DNA of 17,654 nucleotides from Schlegelella_A sp035995885. Lineage in GTDB: Bacteria; Pseudomonadota; Gammaproteobacteria; Burkholderiales; Burkholderiaceae_C. Numbering within the stretch: position 1 is the first letter of the stretch; the number at the start of each line of letters is the position of its first letter. Below are positions 7,278 through 13,212 of this stretch, in pieces. A model generated the notes under the pieces. It did not search any database. It was not told the origin of the DNA and was given only the letters and a program-made list of their open reading frames with translations. A program made the position numbers and the translations under genes. The stretch is from the NCBI GenBank assembly GCA_035995885.1, contig DASYKC010000122.1, forward strand, positions 1 through 17,654. The letters are read 5' to 3'.

Positions 7278-8443
7278 CGTGGCAGCTCGGCAAGCGCGGT
7301 GCCGCGGGCGAGCGCCGGCGGCGCCGCGCCGAGCAGCTCGATCGCCGCGGCGGCGACGGTCTCCGGCTCGACCCGGCGCAGGCAATCGTGGTGGCCCTCG
7401 GGGCAGCGGCTCTTCAGGCAGTTGCGACACGGCACCGGATGGTTGAGCACCCGCGCCGGCACGAGCCACGGCGTGTGCTGCGGATTGGTGAGCGCATAGA
7501 GATCGACGACCGGTGTGCCGAGGGCGGCGGCGAGATGCGCCGGGCCGCTGTTGTTGGCGACGAGGACGGCGGCGCCCTCGATCAGCGCCGCGAGCTCGCC
7601 GAGGTCGAGCTGGCCGGCGAGCGAGATCGCGGGACAGCGCATGGCGGCGCGCAGCTCGTCGATCAGCGGCCTGTCCTCGAGCGCGCCGCTCAGGACGACG
7701 GCAGCACCGGTCGCGCGCTCGATCCGGTCGGCGGCGGCGCCGAAGCCGGACGCCGGGTAGCGCCGCGACTCCGCGCTCGCGCCGGGATGGACGACGACGT
7801 AAGGCCGGCGCGCATCGACGCCGGCGCGCGCCAGGCGCGACGCGACGCCGCTGCGCGCCGCCGCCGGCACGGCGAAGCGCAGGCGCCGGTCGGCCGCGGC
7901 GAAGCCGACGCTGGCGACGAGCGCGAGCTGGCGCTCGACCTCGTGACGCATGCCGTCGGCGACGACGTCGCGCTCGCTCACCCAGTCGCTGAGGAGGCCG
8001 TACGGATTCTCGCGACAGTGCGCGAGCCGCAAGGCGATGCCGGCGAGGCGGCAGACGAGCGCTGCCGGCAGCGCGCTCTGGGTGCACGTCGTCAGCACGA
8101 CGGCAGCGTCGAAGCGCGCCGCGGCGAGGCGGGCGACGAGGTCGCACTCGGCGGCGCCGAGCGGCGCGCCGGCGTCGCCGCCATCGCCCTTGACCCATGG
8201 CGCGGCGAAGACGATGGCCTCGTCGATGTCGTCGAGGAACGGCACCGCCGCGGCGCCCGACGAAGACGCGAGCAGGGTCAGCCGTGCGTCGCCCGGCAGG
8301 CCGGCGCGCAGCGCGGCGATCGCCGGCGTCGCCATCAGCACGTCGCCGAGGTTGTCGAGTCGAACGACGAGGACGTTGCGGGCGTGATGCCAGGCGTCGC
8401 GACGCGCCGCGGCGGTGTCGGCGTCGAGCGTGGCGGCGCTCAC
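7274..8443 (-). CDS. GT9 family glycosyltransferase (heptosyltransferase-like), second copy
   Basis: 389 residues from a GTG start that overlaps the GmhB stop as GTGA. The N-terminal GT9 motif is NVLVVRLDNLGDVLMATPAI, with the family Asp at residue 34; about 20 residues precede it. The C-terminal domain shows VVVHPGASAESRRYP and ANNSGPAHLAAALGTPVVDLYA, the classical GT9 donor loop, closer to textbook heptosyltransferases than the other GT9 here. Cysteines 339, 342, 347 and 354 form C-x2-C-x4-C-x6-C, nearly the same as in the first GT9, so the two may be paralogues. The frame is open further upstream, but that portion is out of frame with GmhB and is not needed. Substrate is probably ADP-heptose, given the neighbouring heptose bisphosphatase; the exact linkage is unknown. 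Confidence 0.9.
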   Translation of the reverse strand: MSAATLDADTAAARRDAWHHARNVLVVRLDNLGDVLMATPAIAALRAGLPGDARLTLLASSSGAAAVPFLDDIDEAIVFAAPWVKGDGGDAGAPLGAAECDLVARLAAARFDAAVVLTTCTQSALPAALVCRLAGIALRLAHCRENPYGLLSDWVSERDVVADGMRHEVERQLALVASVGFAAADRRLRFAVPAAARSGVASRLARAGVDARRPYVVVHPGASAESRRYPASGFGAAADRIERATGAAVVLSGALEDRPLIDELRAAMRCPAISLAGQLDLGELAALIEGAAVLVANNSGPAHLAAALGTPVVDLYALTNPQHTPWLVPARVLNHPVPCRNCLKSRCPEGHHDCLRRVEPETVAAAAIELLGAAPPALARGTALAELPR

Positions 8444-9063
8444 GGCATCGCCTCGCGCGCCTGGCGAGCGAGGATGAATTCGGCCGCCTCGGCGAGATCG
8501 GCGCAGCGGCCGTCGGGCGTGCGGATCGGCGAGAGCCTCCACTCGGTCTCGTTGCCGACGTCGAGCAGCACCGACCGGCAGCCGGCGCGATGACCGGCCT
8601 CGACGTCGTCGAGGATGTCGCCGACGAGCCAGCATCGGCCGAGGTCGAGCCCGTGCGATCGCGCCGCCTGGCGCAGCAGGCCGGGCGCCGGCTTCCTGCA
8701 CAGGCAGCGCAGCCGACCGTCGGCGCCGGGCGCGTGCGGGCAGCAATAGATCGCGGCGATCTCGACGCCGCCTTCGTCGCGTGCGCGCTGGCGCAGCGCG
8801 CGCTCGAGGGCGGCGAACTCGCGCCGCGTGAAGCGGCCGCTCGCCAGGCCCGGCTGATTGGTGACGACGATGATCGCGAAGCCGGCGTCGGCGAGGACGC
8901 GCAGGCCGGCGAGCGCCGAGGGCGTGAAGCGCAGCCGCCCCGGGTCGACGTTGTAGGGCACGTCGACGACGAGCGTGCCGTCCTTGTCGACGAACACGGC
9001 GCGGCGCGCCGGGCTCGCCGCGGCGAGCTCCGGCTCGCGCTGCAGCGATGCGACCTCGTTCAC
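8440..9063 (-). CDS. gmhB: D-glycero-D-manno-heptose 1,7-bisphosphate 7-phosphatase (HAD-IIIA)
   Basis: 207 residues. GmhB removes the 7-phosphate from heptose bisphosphate in the ADP-heptose pathway. HAD motif I is FVDKDGTLV (Asp26 nucleophile, Asp28), motif II is VVTNQPG (Thr68), the motif III lysine is Lys124 in CRKP, and motif IV is VGDILDDVEAG (Asp149, Asp152/153). The zinc site typical of GmhB is complete: Cys108 and His110 (C-P-H), Cys120 and Cys122 (C-L-C). The first ~20 residues are an extension before the fold. The probable start is GTG, 4 bases after the GT4 stop; a nearby ATG is out of frame. The anomer used (alpha or beta) cannot be told. No gmhA, hldE or hldD lies in the window, so other steps must be encoded elsewhere. 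Confidence 0.92.
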   Translation of the reverse strand: MNEVASLQREPELAAASPARRAVFVDKDGTLVVDVPYNVDPGRLRFTPSALAGLRVLADAGFAIIVVTNQPGLASGRFTRREFAALERALRQRARDEGGVEIAAIYCCPHAPGADGRLRCLCRKPAPGLLRQAARSHGLDLGRCWLVGDILDDVEAGHRAGCRSVLLDVGNETEWRLSPIRTPDGRCADLAEAAEFILARQAREAMP

Positions 9064-9067
9064 GGCA

Positions 9068-10366
9068 TCACGCAGCGCGCCTCGCTCGTGCGCTGCCGCG
9101 CGCGCCGAGGTCGCGGTACGACGAATGCCGCGACGCCGCCGCGCCGCTCTCGGCGAGCACGCACTCGTAGACCGCCTCGAGCTCCTCGGCGACTCGGCTC
9201 CAGGTGAAGTTCGCGCGCACGCGCCGTGCGCCGGCCCGGCCCATCGCCCGCGCCAGCGCCGGATCGCTCTGCAGGTGGTCGAGGCGATCGGCGAGCGCCG
9301 CCGGATCGCGCGGCGCGACGAGAAAGCCGGTGACGCCGTCGACGACGGAATGCTGGATGCCGCCGACGGCGCTGCCGACGACCGGCCGCGCCGACGCCAT
9401 CGCCTCGAGCGGCGTGATGCCGAACGGCTCGTACCACGGCGTGGTGACGAAGACGTCGCAGGCCGCGTAGTACGCGGCGAGCTCGTCGCGCTGGCGGTGG
9501 CCGGCGAACGTCACCCGGTCGGCGATGCCGCACTTGTCGGCAAGATCGACAAGGCGGCGCATTTCGGCGCAGGTTCCGCGACCCGTCGGCGCGGCTTCGC
9601 CGCCGACGACGACCAGCCGCGCGGCGCTTCGGCGGGCCAGCCGCGCGACCGCCTCGATGACGTTGTCGACGCCTTTGCGCGGGACCATTCGACCGAGTTG
9701 AAGCACGATGAACTCGCGCTCGTCGAGGCCGAGGGCGCGCCGCGCCGCGCCCTGGTCGGCGGGCGCGAATTCGTCGAGGTCGACGCCGCACGGCACCGTC
9801 GCGATCCGCTCGGGGTCGGCGCCGTAGAGGCCGACGAGATCGGCTTCGTCCTGCGGGCACTCGGCGATGACGCGGTCGGCGATCGCGACGATGCGGCGCT
9901 CGATCGCGGCGCGCTCGGCCGGGAAGCCGTCGGCCGCGCCCTGATGGCGGCGCCGTACTTCGCCGAGGGCATGGAAGGTCATCACCATCGGGATGCCGAA
10001 GCGACGCTTCAGTGCGAGCGCGACGAGGCCGGACATGAAAAAGTTTGCATGGACGACGTCGTAGCCGCGCCGGCCGCGCATCCCGCGCATCAGCTCGGCG
10101 CCGAACTCCGGCATGTGCTCGAGCATCGCTTCCTTGGCGACGAAGCGTGCCGGCCCGGCATCGACGTGGATCACGCGCACGCCGGCGTCGAGCTCGACGA
10201 TCGGCGGCAAGGCCGGGTCGTCGCGGCGCGTCGCGACGTCGACGCGATGGCCGCGTCGCGCCATCATGCGCGCGACCTTGTCGACGTAGACGTTCTGGCC
10301 GCCGGCGTCGACGCCGCCGAGGCGGGCGAGCGGCGAGGCGTGCTCGCTGATCAGCGCGATTCGCAT
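9068..10366 (-). CDS. GT4 family glycosyltransferase, first gene of the glycan operon
   Basis: 432 residues. It opens with MRIALISEHASPLARLGG and then GGVDAGGQNVYV (residues 17-28), the glycine-rich loop of the sucrose-phosphate-synthase-like part of GT4. The C-terminal domain has VLQLGRMVPRKGVDNVIEA, then the full E-x7-E motif with Glu313 and Glu321 (EPFGITPLEAM), and GGIQHSVVDGVTGFLV. It is a retaining, GT-B fold, cytoplasmic or peripheral membrane enzyme. The ATG at 10366 starts exactly at the conserved fold; the frame extends upstream without another ATG or GTG close by, and no good Shine-Dalgarno precedes it. It is the first gene of the leftward operon, divergent from the MFS gene. Sucrose synthesis is unlikely in this context; the donor is unknown. 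Confidence 0.9.
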   Translation of the reverse strand: MRIALISEHASPLARLGGVDAGGQNVYVDKVARMMARRGHRVDVATRRDDPALPPIVELDAGVRVIHVDAGPARFVAKEAMLEHMPEFGAELMRGMRGRRGYDVVHANFFMSGLVALALKRRFGIPMVMTFHALGEVRRRHQGAADGFPAERAAIERRIVAIADRVIAECPQDEADLVGLYGADPERIATVPCGVDLDEFAPADQGAARRALGLDEREFIVLQLGRMVPRKGVDNVIEAVARLARRSAARLVVVGGEAAPTGRGTCAEMRRLVDLADKCGIADRVTFAGHRQRDELAAYYAACDVFVTTPWYEPFGITPLEAMASARPVVGSAVGGIQHSVVDGVTGFLVAPRDPAALADRLDHLQSDPALARAMGRAGARRVRANFTWSRVAEELEAVYECVLAESGAAASRHSSYRDLGARGSARARRAA

Positions 10367-10411
10367 GGCGAGCGACGCGACGGCGCGTCCTGGAGAGTCG
10401 TTTTCATTCCT

Positions 10412-10425
10412 GTCTTTCGAAGGAC
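10412..10425. repeat. Near-palindrome GTCTTTCGAAGGAC
   Basis: The two 7-base arms pair perfectly except for one T opposite G. It lies 46 bases upstream of the GT4 start and 142 bases upstream of the MFS start. The form, a two-fold symmetric site centred on TTCGAA in a divergent region, suits a dimeric regulator, but no known box is recognised. Confidence 0.45.
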
Positions 10426-10431
10426 GAGAGC

Positions 10432-10467
10432 AGCGCTTCGGCATGTCCCATGCCCAAGCGCTTCGGC
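10432..10467. repeat. 11-base direct repeat flanking a 5-bp inverted repeat
   Basis: AGCGCTTCGGC occurs at 10432-10442 and again at 10457-10467, 25 bases apart start to start. Between them lies GCATG-TCC-CATGC (10441-10453), a perfect 5-bp inverted repeat. The layout resembles a composite operator. It also lies within a possible N-terminal extension of the MFS frame, so an alternative is that it is coding, but codon bias argues against that for the stretch just before 10567. Confidence 0.45.
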
Positions 10468-10566
10468 GACGCGGCAACGCGCGCGCGCCGGCACGAACGG
10501 CACGCGATGTGCCAACTTCGACGTGCCACTCGAGAGGACGCAGCGAGCGTCGTCGCCTATCGAGAG

Positions 10567-12102
10567 ATGCAGGTTCGTCCCGTCGCTTCGATCTCCGCCC
10601 GCGAGCTCGCCGAGGCCGAGCGCGCGCTCGTCGCCGACGCGGCCTGGGCGAGCCTCGCCGGTGCCTGGTCCGGCGGCGTCGTGCTCGCGGCTTTCGCGAT
10701 CGCGCTCGGCGCCGGGCCGCTGCTGATCGGCCTCTTCGCCGCGATTCCGATCGTCGCCCAGGTCGCGCAGCTGCCGGCGATCGCCGTCATCGAGCGCATG
10801 CGCGAGAGAAAGCGCCTCGGCCTTCTCGTGATCGTCGTTTCCCGAATCGTGCTGCTGGCGATGGTGGTCGTGCCCTTCGTCACCGATCGGCATCGCGCCC
10901 TCGCCCTGCTCGTCGCCGCGCAGGTCGTGATTGCCGTCCTCGGCTCGGTCGGCGCGTGCGCCATCAATTCATGGCTCCATCAGCTGATCCCGCCGGAGCG
11001 GCTCGGTCCGTTCTTCGCGCGCCGTCTGCTGTGGGGGACGCTCCTCGGCGGCGCCGGCGCCTTGATCGCCGGCGAGTGGATCGATCACGCGCCGGATCAT
11101 GTCCATGCGTTCGCCTGGGTGTTCGGCGGCGCTGCGCTCGCGAGCTTCGTCAGCTCGTACTACCTGGCGCGTGCGCCCGAGCCGAAGATGGTGTCGGCGG
11201 GGCCGCCGGTCTCGCTCCTCGACGCGCTGCGCCGGCCGCTGCGCGACCCCAACTTCTGCCACCTGCTCAAGTTCCTCGCTTCCTGGGCGGTGGTCTCGAA
11301 CATCGCGGCGCCGTTCCTCACGGTCTACCTGATCCGCCAGCTCGGCTACAGCCTGGCGACGGTGACCGCGCTCGGCGTCGCCAGCCAGCTCGCCAACGCG
11401 TCGGCGCTCTACCTCTGGGGCCGGGTCTCGGGACGCGTCTCGAACAAAGGCGTGCTGGCGACCGCGCTGCCGACCTATTTCGTGTGCACCGGGGCCCTGA
11501 TCCTGGTCAACCAGCCCGAGCACCCCTGGCTCGGGCTGACGCTGCTCTACATGCTCCACATCTTCATGGGCGCGGCGACCGGGGGCATCGCGCTCGCGAC
11601 CGGCAACCTGAGCCTGAAGCTCGCGCCGCAGGGCGAGGGCACGTCGTACCTGGCCGTCGTCGGCGTCGTCTCGGCGGTGGCCGGCGGCACCGCGCCGCTG
11701 CTCGCCGGCGCGATCGCCGAGCAGCTCGCCGACCGCGAGCTCGAGATGGTGCTGCGCTGGCTCGCGCCGGGGCGCGCCAACGAGGTCGTCGTCCTCTCGC
11801 TCGAGCACTGGCAGTTCCTGTTCGTCCTCTCGGCACTGGCCGGCCTCTATGTCCTGCATGCGCTGTCGCGGGTTCGCGAAGACGGCCATGTCAGCGAGCA
11901 GCCGGTCGTCCAGCAGTTCGCGATCGAGGCGGCGCGCGTCGTGAGCAACCTGTCGTCGATCGGCGGGGCGATCGGCGGCCTGTTCCCGTTCGATCGCCTG
12001 AGCGAGCGGCGTCGCGCTCGCCGCGCGCACCGGCAGCGGCGCTCGCGCGCCGGCGGGCGCGAGCACGACGACGGAAGCGGGCCGAAGGGCGAGCCGGGCT
12101 GA
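10567..12102 (+). CDS. MFS transporter
   Basis: 511 residues from the ATG at 10567. Around 11 or 12 hydrophobic segments are visible from about residue 25, for example GVVLAAFAIALGAGPLLIGL, LVIVVSRIVLLAMVVV, WAVVSNIAAPFLTVYLI, YLAVVGVVSAVAGGTAPLL and FLFVLSALAGLYVL, in two groups separated by a central polar loop, as in the major facilitator superfamily. Between helices 2 and 3 is a basic loop (RMRERKRLG) in the place of MFS motif A. The last ~30 residues are an Arg-rich cytoplasmic tail. The frame is open back to 10450, but codons there change to CAA, CTT, CGA and ACT, unlike the gene, so the later start is preferred; 10507 is an alternative. Substrate unknown. It is divergent from the glycan operon; a role in sugar or glycan export is only a guess. 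Confidence 0.8.
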   Translation: MQVRPVASISARELAEAERALVADAAWASLAGAWSGGVVLAAFAIALGAGPLLIGLFAAIPIVAQVAQLPAIAVIERMRERKRLGLLVIVVSRIVLLAMVVVPFVTDRHRALALLVAAQVVIAVLGSVGACAINSWLHQLIPPERLGPFFARRLLWGTLLGGAGALIAGEWIDHAPDHVHAFAWVFGGAALASFVSSYYLARAPEPKMVSAGPPVSLLDALRRPLRDPNFCHLLKFLASWAVVSNIAAPFLTVYLIRQLGYSLATVTALGVASQLANASALYLWGRVSGRVSNKGVLATALPTYFVCTGALILVNQPEHPWLGLTLLYMLHIFMGAATGGIALATGNLSLKLAPQGEGTSYLAVVGVVSAVAGGTAPLLAGAIAEQLADRELEMVLRWLAPGRANEVVVLSLEHWQFLFVLSALAGLYVLHALSRVREDGHVSEQPVVQQFAIEAARVVSNLSSIGGAIGGLFPFDRLSERRRARRAHRQRRSRAGGREHDDGSGPKGEPG

Positions 12103-12199
12103 GCGCGACCGCCGGCCGCGGCGCGCGAACCGGACATCGTCCAGGCGATGCAGACGCGTGCGAGCGACGCGCACAATCGCCGACGATGGGGCAAGGCAC

Positions 12200-13180
12200 T
12201 TGAACCTCGGGCGACGCCAGACCTTGGCGGCCCTGACGGCGCTGCTCGCCGGCGGGCCGCAGTCGTCGCCGGCGCAGGGCAGCGGCGCGCCGCGCCGCGT
12301 CGGCTGGCTCTCCTATCTCGGCCTGCCGGACGTCGCGCTCGAGCTCTTGCGCGAGGGCATGCGCGACCTCGGCCAGGTCGAGGGCAAGTCCTACGTCATC
12401 GTGCCCCGCTACGCCGACAACGACTTCTCGCGCCTGCCGAGGCTCGTCGAAGAGCTCCTCGCCGAGCGGCTCGATCTGCTGGTCGCGCGCGGTCCGTCGG
12501 TCGACCACGCCAAGGCGGCGCGCACGCGCCTGCCGGTGGTGTTCGCCTACAGCGGCGACCCGGTCGATGCCGGCTTCGCCGACAGCCTGCCTCGTCCCGG
12601 CCGCAACATGACCGGCATCACCTTCATGGCGATGGAGCTCTCGGCCAAGCGGGTCGAGGTCCTGAAGGAGCTCGTGCCGAAGGCCGCGAGCATCGCCCTG
12701 CTCTCGAATCCCGAGCATGCCGGCGAGCTGCGCGAGTACCGCGTCACCGAGGACACCGCGACGCGGCTCGGCGCGTCGACGTCGCGCTTCCTGGTTCGTT
12801 CGGCGAGCGAGCTGACCAGCGCGTTCGGCGCGATTCGCGCCAGCCGTCCCGACGCGATGATCGTCTTCCCGGACGCCTTCACCTACGCGCGCCGGCGCGA
12901 CATCGCCGAGTTCGCGGCAGCGGCGCGCATCCCGAGCATGTACGGCTGGACCGAGTTCGCCGAAGCCGGCGGCCTGGCGAGCTACGGTCCGGGATTGAAC
13001 GAGAATTTCAGGACGCTGGCCGTGTTCGTCGACAAGATCCTGAAAGGGTCCGACGCCGGCAAGCTGCCGATCGAGCAGCCCCGCAAGATCGGCCTCGCCT
13101 TCAACCCGGCAGCCGCGCAGGCGCTCGGCCTGGCGGTGCCGCCGGCGATCCTGCTGCGCGCCGACCGGATCGTTCGCTGA
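12200..13180 (+). CDS. ABC transporter substrate-binding protein (ABC_sub_bind / TrpX-like family)
   Basis: 326 residues from a TTG at 12200. The N-terminus reads GRRQTLAALTALLAGG, a twin-arginine type signal (Arg5-Arg6) followed by a short hydrophobic stretch and a likely cleavage near residue 25, so export to the periplasm is expected. The body matches the PF04392-type periplasmic proteins: RRVGWLSYLG, REGMRDLGQVEGKSYVI, PVVFAYSGDPVDAGF, SLPRPGRNMTGITFM, KRVEVLKELVPKAASIALL and GPGLNENFRTLAVFVDKILKG. The frame opens upstream at a GTG at 12158, but that part lacks coding bias and would bury the signal peptide. A GGGG lies 8 bases before the TTG. No ABC permease or ATPase gene is nearby, so it is an orphan. 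Ligand unknown. Confidence 0.85.
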   Translation: MNLGRRQTLAALTALLAGGPQSSPAQGSGAPRRVGWLSYLGLPDVALELLREGMRDLGQVEGKSYVIVPRYADNDFSRLPRLVEELLAERLDLLVARGPSVDHAKAARTRLPVVFAYSGDPVDAGFADSLPRPGRNMTGITFMAMELSAKRVEVLKELVPKAASIALLSNPEHAGELREYRVTEDTATRLGASTSRFLVRSASELTSAFGAIRASRPDAMIVFPDAFTYARRRDIAEFAAAARIPSMYGWTEFAEAGGLASYGPGLNENFRTLAVFVDKILKGSDAGKLPIEQPRKIGLAFNPAAAQALGLAVPPAILLRADRIVR

Positions 13181-13212
13181 CGCGAGGCGCCGACTCCACC
13201 GCTTCCTCGTCG

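Larger units (their letters stand above)
10367..10566. promoter_or_regulatory. Divergent intergenic region between the glycan operon and the MFS gene
   Basis: This is the longest gap in the window and the only place where two transcription units diverge at full length, so promoters for both are expected here. It is relatively AT-rich near 10398-10420 (TCGTTTTCATTCC), unlike the flanking genes. I could not pick a convincing -35/-10 pair on either strand. It holds a near-palindrome at 10412-10425 and a direct repeat at 10432-10442 and 10457-10467 surrounding an inverted repeat. Codon composition in the part just before 10567 is not coding-like. Confidence 0.55.

Noticed and set aside
6405..7499. 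364-residue open frame on the plus strand
   Set aside because: Antisense to the carbamoyltransferase and second GT9 genes; no domain motif visible.
10450..10566. N-terminal extension of the MFS protein to the ATG at 10450
   Set aside because: Codons in the second half of this stretch have A/T third positions unlike the rest of the gene, and the extension is not hydrophobic or family-like; it overlaps the repeat elements.
8975..10726. 583-residue open frame on the plus strand spanning the GT4 gene and the intergenic region
   Set aside because: Opposite strand to a complete GT4 with E-x7-E motif; the translation is low complexity and crosses the divergent control region.
10969..12174. 401-residue open frame on the minus strand
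   Set aside because: Antisense to the MFS transporter; Arg/Glu/Asp-rich with no membrane segments or motifs.
12158..12199. GTG at 12158 as start of the substrate-binding protein
   Set aside because: It would place 14 non-signal-like residues before the twin-arginine signal; the TTG at 12200 gives a normal exported N-terminus.
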